64,000 nt of DNA from Blakeslea trispora (lineage: Eukaryota; Mucoromycota; Mucoromycetes; Mucorales; Choanephoraceae). The stretch lies in the NCBI GenBank assembly GCA_025331445.1, contig JAIWNE010000091.1, positions 1 through 64,000 on the forward strand, in the 5' to 3' direction. Positions 1-12,913 of the stretch are shown piece after piece (the stretch's first letter is position 1; every line of letters starts with the position of its first letter). Under the pieces are notes generated by a model. It saw only the letters and a program-made list of their open reading frames with translations, made no database searches and was not told the DNA's origin. The translations under genes were made by a program, and so were the position numbers.

Positions 1-2642
<2,642 letters not shown>

Positions 2643-3707
2643 TTAGAACATGGATCGCTTAGGAGTATAAGGTTCTTCAAGATACTTGACGTCTTCCTCT
2701 GAAAGCTTCACATCCAAAGAGCCGACAATATCATACAAGTGCTCAATCTTTGTAGCACCAATAATGGGGCTGCTAACATAGGGCTTTGTGAATTGCCAGG
2801 CCAAAGCAACTTGAGCACAGGTAGCGTTGTGCTTCTTTGCAATCTCTTCCAAGCGATCAATGATAGTGTCGTTACATTCACCTTGTGTAGCAGTCATTGA
2901 CTTCATGCTAAACCAAGATTCACTACGAGTTGTCTTGCCTCTGGTCTTACCAGTCAAGTCACCCATGGCCAAAGGAGACCATGGAATCCAAGCAATACCA
3001 GCGTCCAAACAATAGGGTGCCATCTCACGCTCTTCTTCACGGTAAAGCATGTTGTAAAGATTTTGCATGGAAACAAACTTGGCCCAACCACGACGCTCAG
3101 CAATGTTGTTGAGCTTTTGGAACTGCCAAGCAGCCATACTACTAGCACCGATATATCTTACCTTACCAGAACGTACAACATCATTTAAAGCTTCCATAAT
3201 TTCTTCCATGGGGGTATCGGGATCCAAACGATGGATTTGGTAGAGATCAATGTAATCCAAGCCCAAGCGTTCCAAGGAGGCATCCACAGCATCCAGGATG
3301 TGTTTGCGAGAAAGACCATGACGATTGACCATATCAGGGTTGTTCTTGACAGAGTCTCGAGAAGAGAAGCCAGTGTCATCATAGACAGGAGCAAAGACCT
3401 TGGTAGCGACTACCACACGTCCTCGAGGTGCATTAATCTCCTTCAAAGCCTTACCAAGAATACGCTCACTATCACCGTTAGAATAGGTATCAGCAGTATC
3501 AAAAAAGTTGATACCCAAATTGTAGGCCTCTTTGATATCGGCGATGGATTCGGCTTCTTCCTTAACCCAAGAACTCCATCTCGAGTTACCATAAGACATA
3601 CAGCCAAGACAGATACGAGATACTCTCAGACCAGTGTTTCCAAGACGAACATATTGCATCTTAGTAGTAGGCTTGGTTTGACTAGTCATTCTTTCTTCTT
3701 TGTGCAA
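2643..3707 (-). CDS. Aldo/keto reductase, NADPH-dependent
   Basis: Intronless 354-codon frame of the aldo/keto reductase superfamily, a (beta/alpha)8 barrel that reduces carbonyls with NADPH. All tetrad residues are seen: Asp and Tyr in FFDTADTYSNG, Lys in VVVATKV and His in LYQIHRLD. The cofactor-binding end shows SPIIGATKIEHL. Sequence style (LGNTGLRVSRICLGCMSYG) matches the fungal aryl-alcohol dehydrogenase/YakC-like group, so the substrate is probably an aldehyde or ketone that cannot be named. Two starts are possible: Met1, or Met7 (MTSQTKPTTK), which fits family length better. It lies 307 bp downstream of the alcohol dehydrogenase gene on the same strand, a loose redox-gene pair without evidence of co-transcription. 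Confidence 0.93.
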   Translation of the reverse strand: MHKEERMTSQTKPTTKMQYVRLGNTGLRVSRICLGCMSYGNSRWSSWVKEEAESIADIKEAYNLGINFFDTADTYSNGDSERILGKALKEINAPRGRVVVATKVFAPVYDDTGFSSRDSVKNNPDMVNRHGLSRKHILDAVDASLERLGLDYIDLYQIHRLDPDTPMEEIMEALNDVVRSGKVRYIGASSMAAWQFQKLNNIAERRGWAKFVSMQNLYNMLYREEEREMAPYCLDAGIAWIPWSPLAMGDLTGKTRGKTTRSESWFSMKSMTATQGECNDTIIDRLEEIAKKHNATCAQVALAWQFTKPYVSSPIIGATKIEHLYDIVGSLDVKLSEEDVKYLEEPYTPKRSMF

Positions 3708-4014
3708 TAAGGGAAAAAAGAAATAGAGGGTAAAAAAAAATGTGAGGAAAGGAAGAGAGGGTTGATCTATAAGGTTCTATTTAAACTAAAAAAAATTGAC
3801 CTAATTTAGTTGATGAGCTTACGTCTTTAAAGTTTTCTATTTTTGCTTTTAAAATATCAACTTTTTTTTATTTATTTTGGAAACAGAAAAAGAGCATAAA
3901 GAGTAAGTATACAAAGTAAAAAAAAAAATCCCTGTTTATGGTTTCTCACGCCATTTGCTTGTGGCCACCTATTATCATTACTTCATACAAGATTTATTGA
4001 ATTACGCGTTCAAT
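3708..4014. other. Intergenic between reductase and dehydrogenase genes
   Basis: A 307-bp AT-rich stretch with several A runs. It must carry the reductase promoter and the dehydrogenase terminator. No other gene or repeat seen. Confidence 0.6.
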
Positions 4015-5180
4015 TTAGTTTTCCAACACAAATCTAAATCTTGGTTTGCCAGCTCTAAAATCATCTACAGCCTTTTGTACATCCTTCATAGGATACTTTT
4101 GAATCCATGGCTTAATTTGCTTTTCCTCAGCAAACTTGAGCATTTCTTCAATTTCTTTGGGTGAACCAATAGCAGAGCCATGGATGAAACATTGATTGAA
4201 AATCAAGACAAGAGGAGGGATGGCAGGGAATTCCCATTCGGGGAAGTTGACATTGAGAAAATAACCATTGCCATGTAAGAGTGGAAGATAATCAGACCCT
4301 ACAAATAAATTTTGTTAGCTAAAAAAAAAAAGATGATATAAACTTACATTTGAAATCAGGACTACAACCAGTACAGAGAATATGAGTCAGTTGCTTCTTG
4401 TACTTTTTCATTTGCTCTGGGTCACTCGTGACCAAGTATTCATCACAACCCAGTTCCTTGGCTACATTGCGCTTCTTATCACTATGAGACATGCCAACGA
4501 CCTTGGCACCCATTGCCTTTGCCCAAAGAACACCATAATGACCAAGACCACCCAGACCCATGATACCGACCACAGACTCTTGGTTGACGCCAGAACGCTT
4601 AAGAGGAGCATAGGTAGTGACACCGGCACAGAAGAAAGTAGCAGCTACCTCATTTGAAAGATGGTCGGGAACCTTAAAGACAAAGCGACGGTCACCTCGC
4701 CACTTATCAGCATAGCCACCGTATGACTTGCTACCGTTTTCATATTTGCTATTGTAGGTAGGTACATGACCAGTGTGACAGAGGTTTTCCATGCCCTCTT
4801 CACAGTGGGAACAACGATGACAGCTGCCAGATTGAGCTCCGATGCCGACACGATCGCCCTCTTTAACGTGGGTGACGTTTTTGCCAATTCGGGTAACAAT
4901 ACCAGTAATTTCATGGCCGACCACGCATGGATAGTCAGTGGCACCCCATTGATCGCCTTGATCGAGAGTATGGATCTACAAAACAAACATATAAGCATAT
5001 AACCAAAGATGAACTTGTAAGATAAAACATCAAACTTGCATCACTACCACAGATACCACAATGAGTGATATCAATTTGAACACAGTCTTCATCCCATTCT
5101 CTCAATTCAAGTTGCATCTTTTCAAGAGGCTTGTCCTTGGCGACACCAGCATAAGCAGTAAACGTATTATCTGAAGACAT
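4015..5180 (-). CDS. Zinc-dependent alcohol dehydrogenase, cinnamyl-alcohol-dehydrogenase (ADH6/7-like) type
   Basis: Three exons, minus strand: 5180-5040, 4975-4348, 4298-4015. The product is a medium-chain dehydrogenase that interconverts alcohols and aldehydes with NADP(H). Catalytic zinc ligands appear as CGICGSD (Cys) and VVGHEITG (His-Glu). The structural-zinc loop GSCHRCSHCEEGMENLC has the four Cys at expected spacing. The nucleotide-binding GLGGLGHYG follows. Reading phase and homology place the first splice so that CGICGSD is followed by IHTLDQGDQWG; this requires a GC donor (GAT|GCAAGT) at 5039-5038 with a normal TGTAG acceptor. The first exon lies about 150 bp from the 3' end of the auxilin gene. 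Substrate unknown; the family commonly reduces cinnamaldehydes and fusel aldehydes. Confidence 0.92.
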
Positions 5181-5329
5181 TTTTTTTTATTGCAAATGAC
5201 AAGATGAAAAGAAAAAAAAAAGAGATGAATAAAACAATGATTTTATATGTTTTAAACGACTGGTATCATAGTTTAAAACCGTGTTCATGCTTTCTTCTTT
5301 TTGTTTTATCAAGGGTATTCAGAATAATA

Positions 5330-7900
5330 TTATATTTGATTTTGTGCTTTAAAAGCATCCCATGCTTCATTCAGTGCAGCAAAAATACCACTTGCGATCA
5401 TTCTCTGTTCGACTGTAACATCTGTTGGAAGCTAAAATATAGAAAAGAAGTTTTTTTTTTTTTTAAGAAAAAAGGAAAGACGTAGATTACAAAAACAAAT
5501 TACCTTATCAGGATGAACTTTGCCAATAGCTTTCATGTAACAGATTTTACATTTCTTGGGGTTAATCAGTTCGCTCATTTGAGAACCTTTCCATTGAGCT
5601 CCAGGCCATAATAGGGTATCTAGAGTAGCCAATAAAGCACGCAGGTTTTGTTCTTTACCTGCCTTCCAAGCAGTCAAGCGAGCATTGACCGCATCTGTCT
5701 TTTCCAGTCGTTCTGCCTCTTCTGCCTCCTGTTCTGCTGCTTTCGCACGCATGGCAGCCACTGCTTTGCTCTTATTCAATTCTTCCTCAGAGACAACATC
5801 AGTGGATGAAGCTGCTTGTTTGCTTGGATCAAACATGGACATCAAGTCTTGTTTGGGTTGAACGGTCGTAGATGATTGTTGTTGTTTAGAGGGTTCTCTT
5901 GGTTGGAGTGCCTGTCGACAACGTGCCATACCTTGATTAACTTTTAAGTTTTGAGTGCCTTCTAGTTTGACAAGTTGACCATAGACAGTTAAGGCCTGTT
6001 GATAGTTTTCTAAATTTTCATAGGCCTCTGCTTTGCGATACAATGACTTTATCATTTGATCCCGCCAGATAATAACGACACCCTCTTGCTCACTTTCGTC
6101 ACCCTCGCTCTGACGATTCATCTCAATTGCCTTATCGCAGTCCTCAATACATCGCTTGTATTCACCCGTTTTGAGGCGCGTCATAGCTCGATTATTACAG
6201 AGCAAGACAAGATGGTCGTGGCCAGTAGGTAGCAGTTCAATGGCCTCAGTGTAAGCTATCTCTGCATCACCAAATTGACCCAGCTTGAACTTTTGATTAC
6301 CTTGTTCTCTGGCTTGATTTACTTGTGCCATTACAGCAGGTGAGGCAGTCACTTTAGGTCGGGTAGGTATAGACGTTTTGGTAGATGCTGGTGAGGTAGG
6401 CTGTACAGTCTTTTCTGCAAGTGCAGGCGATGATGATGGTGGTATCGAGCGAGGGGTTGATCGACCACTGGCAGGTCGACGTCTTGAGGGTGAGACATAG
6501 GTTTCTTCTGATACAAGCTGTTCTTCCTTTGCCTTCTTTTTCATTTGTGCCTCTAATTGCTTTCTTTTCAATTCCTTTCTCTTTAATTCCTCTTCCTTTT
6601 GGCGTGCTAATGCCTTTGCTTGTTCTTCAGCTTCATGGTCGCTTTCTTGATCATCCATAAAACGGTCTATTGTTCTTGAAGCCATGTCAGGTTCATGTTC
6701 TTGGTCTGTCATCCATTTAGGGCGACCTGAAGATTCCTGAAGTCGTTGTGCACGCTGCTGTTCTTGCCAGTCCGTCACTGCTTTTGTTACCTTTTGGCGA
6801 CCTGCTTTGAGATATGAAGTAGCATTTTTGTACAAAAATCCGCCTAATTCCTGAGCTTGTGATACAATCTTTTCTGTTTGAGCATGAATATCAGAATTCT
6901 GTTGTTCTGACAATACTCTTTGATCCTGTTGTTGTTGCTGTTGCTGTTGTTGTTGTCTTGAATGGTTTAAAGGAGGCTGTTGTGCTGTTTGAATCTCAGA
7001 TTGCTGTACAAGTAAATCAATGGCTTCCTGAAGGTTTTGGCCACCTGTTGCTTCAAGAGCAAACTTTGACTGTCGCATACTGAACCCCATATCCATTAGA
7101 TGAGCTATCATGTCATCTTCTTGTTCGTCACTGACTGCATTCACCTCCATTTGATGGATTGGAGAAGATGTTGATTCTATATGAGTATCGATTGAAGCTG
7201 AGGTATAGGTAGGAGCAGGTTCGGCAAGAACACCAAGTGGGTTATCATCCTCTTGCTGCAGTTCAGTGACAGGTGCAGGTGTATTTTGCATTAGAGAATC
7301 CATATCGAATGGGTCCAAAGGATCGGTGTTGACACTGTTATTAGCAGTCGATTTGCTACTGAGAAAATCAAAATCCCAGTCATTTCCTACTGCTTGATTA
7401 TCAGTAGATAGTGTATGTTTTTGAACACGTCTAGGATAAAAGATCGACCAAGAGGTTATGATTTGCATTGACACAGGCTTCAAAGAAAGTACTTACAGTT
7501 GGTTTAAAGGCATGTTTTTATCTTGTTGACCTTGTTTTTTAGGTGTACCAAACGAGCCTAGTAGGTCGTCTAGAGACGATTTTGTATTGGTATTAGCAGA
7601 GAGAGAAGGAGAAGGAGCTGCACTACTTTTAGGACTGGGAGTCATAGTATTTTGAGATAGAGGTGTTGCAGATCGTTGAGGGGATGCCCAAGATGGCTGT
7701 TGTTGTTGTTGTTGTTGTTGCTTTAGTCGCTGCTGTTCTAACATGGACAACTTGCTGACATCTACAGGTTTAGCGGGAGTTGACAATAAGTCAGCAAAAG
7801 CATCTTTTGGCTTTGTATCCAGCTTGACGGAAGAGGAAGAGGAGGAAGGTGGTGGTGTTGCAGTATTTGAAGACCAGTTAAGATCTAATAAATCATCCAT
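5330..7900 (-). CDS. SWA2: Auxilin-like J protein (Swa2 type), clathrin uncoating
   Basis: Exons 7900-7497, 7430-5504 and 5431-5330 give 810 residues. Visible order: Ser/Gln-rich N-terminus with DLL and poly-Gln; acidic FDF/DPF motifs typical of clathrin-adaptor binding (DWDFDF, DPLDPFDMD); a UBA domain near residue 238 (HLMDMGFSMRQSKFALEATGG); Glu/Lys-rich coiled coil; TPR repeats near 500-660 (NKQFKL-type helix, EAIELLP, NNRAMTRLKTGEY); and a C-terminal auxilin-type J domain with the HPD tripeptide in IGKVHPDK. That UBA-TPR-J order is the yeast Swa2/Aux1 architecture, which recruits Hsp70 to strip clathrin from vesicles and supports ER inheritance. The last intron lies just after HPDK. The poly-Gln runs are encoded by CAA/CAG tracts at about 6930-6955 and 7700-7720. 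Confidence 0.93.
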
Positions 7901-8531
7901 TATCTTTGAATAATAAACGAAAAGAAAAAGGTAAAAAAATATTAAAAGTTACACACTATTTCCGAAACTTGTCTAGCTGGTTTTCCGCATAAAGAAAAGG
8001 ACTTTGTGTTTAAGCTAATCTTTATTCCGGACACGATAAACAAGTAAATGAAGTTTGTCTTTGGTGTTTTTTTTATTATCCTTATAGTTGGCATTGTTGC
8101 TATTATTTCTCGACTTTTTGTTGCTATACAATATTGCGCTTCTTTAAATTTGTATATTGTCATAAATGCATATTGTCATTGACAGTCTATTTTTTCTCTT
8201 CTTGTAAGCAGGCTATTTATGCACGCTTAAAGAAACTCCTTAACAGTCTACCGAAAACCCTACCAATCACGACAAGTCTACAAAAGCAAGACTATATACA
8301 CATCTTCATCTCAATTGCGACTTACATCTCTCCTCTCTCTCCCTCTATGAATCGTATTGAGTAAGAATAAAACACAAAAAGAAAAGAAAGAGAGAGAGAG
8401 AAAAGAATCGAGAAATGAAGTCCAAATCGTTATGCCATAGGTTGATGCCTTGCTTATTTATTAAATACACGCAGAAGAAGAGAGAGATTGAGTGAATAGG
8501 TGAGTGAGTGTGAGTGTGAGTGAAAGGGTGT
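7901..8531. other. Intergenic, no gene seen
   Basis: Carries the auxilin-gene promoter side and the NDUFS6 3' side. Contains CT and GA microsatellite tracts around 8331-8400 and a GTGA-type repeat near 8500-8523. The ORFs here are low-complexity. Confidence 0.6.
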
Positions 8532-9088
8532 CTAATGGTGTCCTTCGGGCTTTTGGAAACGAATACCACCTATCATTCAAAATAAACAATTTAGAATCAT
8601 TAGGCAGTGTTGACTCTATTTTTACTTACAGTAAGAACAAGGATGAGGTCCAGGCTTATCCAAGTTGATATAAATCTTGGGGTGACCCAAAGGTCCACCA
8701 CCACCATCACAGTGAGCAATACGTTGGTGAACAAATCGAATGGGTTCTTCAGCAATGAGTTCAATAGCAGCCATAGGGTTAGGCTAATAATAAATATAAA
8801 TATCAATCTATGTTCTCTCTCTCTCTCTTTCTATTCAGCTAGAAAAACATTCTCGCTCTCTACCTGAGTATCAAGGTCGGTTTGTTCGAAACGAGGACCA
8901 GCTAAAGCTTCAGACTTGGGACGTTGAGTAGCAGACCAAGTGGTGGCACGGTTGGCAGCCTGTTGAGCTTCAGGGGCAACACGCTTTTCGGTGGGACGAA
9001 GAGAGGTTGTGTAAGAAGCACACAAGCTCTTTAAACTGGCTTGGCGTACTCTTGAAGGTCTGAGGTGTTGAATCGATTGTCGAAGCAT
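8532..9088 (-). CDS. NDUFS6: NADH:ubiquinone oxidoreductase subunit NDUFS6 (complex I, 13-kDa zinc subunit)
   Basis: Exons 9088-8864, 8783-8630 and 8569-8532 give 138 residues. The N-terminus MLRQSIQHLRPSRVRQASLK is a clear mitochondrial targeting peptide. The mature part holds PMAAIELIAEEPI and the zf-CHCC zinc site: HCDGGGGPLGHPKIYI, then HPCSYCG, supplying Cys-His-Cys-Cys ligands. NDUFS6 binds zinc near the junction of the peripheral arm of complex I and is needed for late assembly. The last Cys and the Gly after it are split by the second intron (T|GT). The GA tract in intron 1 (8814-8830 on the plus strand) is one of several such tracts in this window. Confidence 0.95.
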
Positions 9089-9372
9089 TGGATTACTGTA
9101 AGAGAAAAAAGATATCGGTTCCTAACAAGAAAAAAAAAAGCGCCAAAATAAAATAAAAAAAAAAAGTAAGTGTCCGCTCCAATCCTTGCCCCCTTTCAAG
9201 AAAAAGATGACGTTGGCTTTAGTGACTGTTGTTATGAACTGTCAAATATGCTATACTATTTCTCCTGAGTCTATGATACTATTTGATCCTTCTTTTGTTT
9301 TTTATTATTATTGTTATCATTCTAAATAAATACATCTTTCTTTATAGAGTATACATTGTTCTCTCTTTCTCT

Positions 9373-10425
9373 CTACAAATCCTTAACAGCCTTAACATCT
9401 TGATCAGCTAAATCAATATCTTGTCTCAAGATCCAATCCTTATAAATCCATACAATATCGTCCCAACGAAACTCTTCTAATCCTCCTGATGACTTGTCTT
9501 TAGCTTCATTTGAACCCATCCAATGCACAAATTGATCTGCCTGTCCACCTTGTGTCTGAGTCTCCTTTAAGCGTGCTTCTAATGCGGATAGATCCCTTTG
9601 AAATCGAGCATGAACAAAATCAATACGCTTATTCCATCGACTGTTGGTGAAAATATGAATGGCACGTTGCATAGATAGATTGGCTAGATGGTATCGCATC
9701 TCTTGCTGATCTGTAGGCTTTTTGGCTGCCGAGAGCATAAATATTTGAGCCATGCCTGACCATACTCGGTAATCCAATTTGCGTTCTCGTTGATATTGTA
9801 CATAGGCTTCCATGGCTTCAGCGTATTTACCTATCAAAGGATAGAATTTGCCTCGTACCAAAAACAATCCTGTATCTTGTACATGCTTCAGATAAAACCA
9901 AAAAAAAAAAGGGTGAAGATAGTTTGATCAGTTTTTTTTTTCTTGAAAGAAATGTATTGCTCCACTCACTGATTTGTTATCTAATAAATCTTCCAAGACA
10001 TCCAATCGGTTCAATTTAGCAGCGCAGTGCATAGCAATATCTGTCATTTCTTTTGTGCCTGATACTTTGCATTGTGAATTGGTTTGAGCCACTCGAATAA
10101 ACCCGAGAGCCAATGTTAAGGCCTTGTCATATCTTTTATAGAAATAGTCATGTTCAACAGCACTTCGAATCTGATTAGGTCCATGTTGTTCAAGCATAAG
10201 TTCGTCTACTGTCTTGTCATGATCATGAAACCACTAGACTGTATGAATAAGTACAGTATTTTAAAATAATAACAGAAAGAGTCAACTTACGCCGTCTGTT
10301 TCTAACTTTGCGTTGTAGTCTACTTGAGCAATATTTATCTTGGCTTTTTCTTTAGTAACAAAGTCATCGTCATCAAAGTCGAAACCGCCTAATAATAATG
10401 TATCTGTTTCTTGTGAATCTGACAT
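9373..10425 (-). CDS. Conserved protein of unknown function, C8orf76-like
   Basis: Exons 10425-10291, 10233-9970 and 9885-9373 give 303 residues. The N-terminus (MSDSQETDTLLLGGFDFDDDDF) is acidic and is followed by YNAKLETDGWFHDHD and a helical-repeat-like region (DYFYKRYDKALTLALGF, MAMEAYVQYQRE-type helices) ending RQDIDLADQDVKAVKDL. The order acidic FDF - YNAKL - WF - YKRYDKAL recalls the vertebrate C8orf76 protein (YCAKL, WF, YRRQEYQKAL), an inference from memory. The helices look TPR-like and may make a scaffold. No catalytic motif, signal peptide or membrane segment is visible. Splicing is secure because all phases close; the third exon begins at CAT after an AAG acceptor rather than at the nearby ACAG, which would break the frame. 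Confidence 0.8.
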
Positions 10426-10626
10426 ATGTCTAAAGGTAAGAAAGAAAAAAGAGATAAAAAAATTTTTTTTTATTACTGCAATTGTTTCAAACGATGAGAC
10501 TTAAAGAAAAACAAAGCTTGGTTATGGATATTTTATAAAGTAATAGGGATGTCAATATATATATATATATATGTATGCGTGTGTATAGGCACCCTTTTTT
10601 ATTTGTTGAGGAATGAAGGTATCATT

Positions 10627-12333
10627 TTAGATTGTGCCACTTCTTTCTCGGTTTCTATGCTTACGGATATTCAATCTGGATCCGAGCTGAATAACGCCTT
10701 GTTTAAGATGAGTTGATTTTCTTGTACTTTGAAGCGATAATGAACTGGACTGGTGCGGATGCCTCTGCAGAATTCGATTGGCTTCTTCTAATTGTCTCGA
10801 GTGTAATGTGGCAAACGAAAGCACGGTAGGGTAGGATAAGGTAGAATGATCTTCCGATGGATATGGACTTGTTCCTGTTGCTCGTACTTCTGTTACTAAG
10901 GACGATGCAAGGCTTTCATCTAACAAAGAAGAAGAGATAGGCTGTTGAGTATTATCCATCGATCCTTCAGTCAACATAGGGACTCGATAAGAGGGAGTGG
11001 AAAACATGCTCAAGAGACGGTCTTGTTCATCTGTCCAATGAGCACAGCATAGCTGATAATCCAATGCAATAACTTGACTGTTTGTCCTTTCGATGAATTT
11101 GCCTCGAGTGACAAACGAATCAAAGAACGGTCCAGAACAGAAGGAGCATGTCTGTTGACGCTCAAAATAGTCCTTGAAATGATCTATCGGCAAACTCATC
11201 TTGTGTCTGACTATCTGGCGCGCACATGTCTCAAACAGGCTGGGCGGGTCATGTACAATAGAATGAATAAATTCAGTTTCGAATGGACATCCTTCAGCTC
11301 TAAGCTTTCGAAGAGATTTGAGGGTAGAGATCTCGGCTGGTATAGAACGAAGTGGGTTATGAGATATGTTGAGAGTGACCAAAGCTTCAAGGTTAGCTAG
11401 TTCTCGAGGTAGTTGTGTCAGTTGGTTATGATCCAGTAAGAGGATTATCAAGTGCTTCAAGTGGCTCATGCCTTGAGGCAACAGGGTTAATTTGTTGTTG
11501 CTAAAATTGACTGCTTTCAATTTGGGTAATGTGGTAATGGTATCTGGAAGGTATTCAAGCTGATTGTTAGATGCATTGAGTGACCTCAAGTTCTTTAATT
11601 GACCGATAGCTCGAGGTAAATTAGTCATCTGGTTATTTGATCTAAAATAAAAGTTTTAAGGTTTATATGTAACTCTCTTTTACTGCTCTATTTTTGAACA
11701 AACATACATGTTTAGTTTTGTCAAGTTATGCAGGTACCCTATACTGGAACTCAATTTGATGAGTGATTTCCCAGACAGATCAATCGTAAGTAAAGGAGAT
11801 GACACAAGTCTTTGAAGTGTACTTGGCGTAAATTCACTCATCGTTAGTCTGGACCAACCTTGCTCATCTCTTAAAGTATCTGTGTCACCACCATCATTCT
11901 CTTTCACCATTTCATCTGAGGAGCAATGTTGACCCATACTTCCAGAAGCATTTTGATCAGATAAAGAAGAAGAATCTACATCAAGGGCTTCCACTGCATT
12001 GGTATAGTGTGGCATGTTGGGATAATAGGTAGTATCAATATAGTTTAGGTCATTTGCTAGGTTTCGACGCACAAGAGATAATCTTTTGTTTTGCCGACAA
12101 CCAGTATAACTCTGGTCAACCACAGCAATCGCTTTATTGAAAACAGGAGAGTCAGCAGAGCAGTGATGACAGACAGGCTCTAGTTGATAAAGATGAGGAT
12201 GGTCAAGTACGAAATCAGAAGATTGTTGATGGTTGAATTCAGGTCTGGTTGTCTCATCAGTCTCTTGTAGATCTTCTTGATTTATATAACCAAAAGTGAA
12301 TGATGCATGTGCTTTGCTTGGATGCTGTCCCAT
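10627..12333 (-). CDS. Leucine-rich repeat protein with N-myristoylation motif and Cys-rich C-terminal module
   Basis: Two exons, 12333-11708 and 11641-10627, give 546 residues. The first residues MGQHPSKAH fit the N-myristoylation rule (Gly2, Ser6), suggesting membrane anchoring. Residues about 175-320 form at least six LRRs of the LxxLxLSxNxLTxLP type, such as LRSLNASNNQLEYLP and LVTLNISHNPLRSIP. The intron falls inside a repeat (LTKLNI|SNNQ), and splicing restores its consensus exactly. After the LRRs come CSFCSGPFF and LCCAHW (near residues 375-405), a CxxC...CxxH set that could bind zinc. The C-terminus is Ser-rich and basic. LRRs usually bind proteins; the partner is unknown. Kinases, GTPases and other catalytic domains are absent. 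Confidence 0.85.
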
Positions 12334-12913
12334 AATTGCTTTTCTTCTTTGTGATTTGAGTGATAGAAACAGTTCGTGTGCGAGTGAAAGGACTTTATTT
12401 GATTTCTCTCTCTATCTTTAGTTAGATAAAGGAAAAGAGGTAAATCCTTGGTAGTTTGTTCATTCAAATATAAAAATAAAAAGAAGAAAAGAAGAAAGGT
12501 TGTCTAATGGGCGAAACACAGCAGATAAACAGGACAAAAGAGAGAGAGACAGAGAGAGAGAGAGATGCTCCTAGGGCATGTGTGACATGTCAAAGTCACA
12601 CAACAAAAGCTTAGGCTGTTGCAACTGTACCATTTATGGGAATAGCTTTCATCCTTACACAAATTGAAGTAAAGTAGACCAATTTAAATTGCTGAAATGT
12701 CAATGGGATATAAAGCAAAAGAGAAACGAGACCAACTTGTCATTCTACCATTATTTACGAACTGAAGGACCTCTTATTTTAGGATTAACATTGCAACTTA
12801 TTAAATTTGATATATTGTGTTTCTGAAAAATATGTACATTCTGTTGTGTATATGGATGCATGTGTATATATGTATGTAGGGCTTTTTCTTTTTCTTTTTT
12901 TGGCTCTTTCCTC
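12334..12913. other. Intergenic, LRR-gene upstream / HIRA downstream
   Basis: Contains a GA tract near 12541-12565 and an AT-rich block. No gene-like ORF; the frame at 12282-12467 overlaps the LRR gene start and lacks support. Confidence 0.6.
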
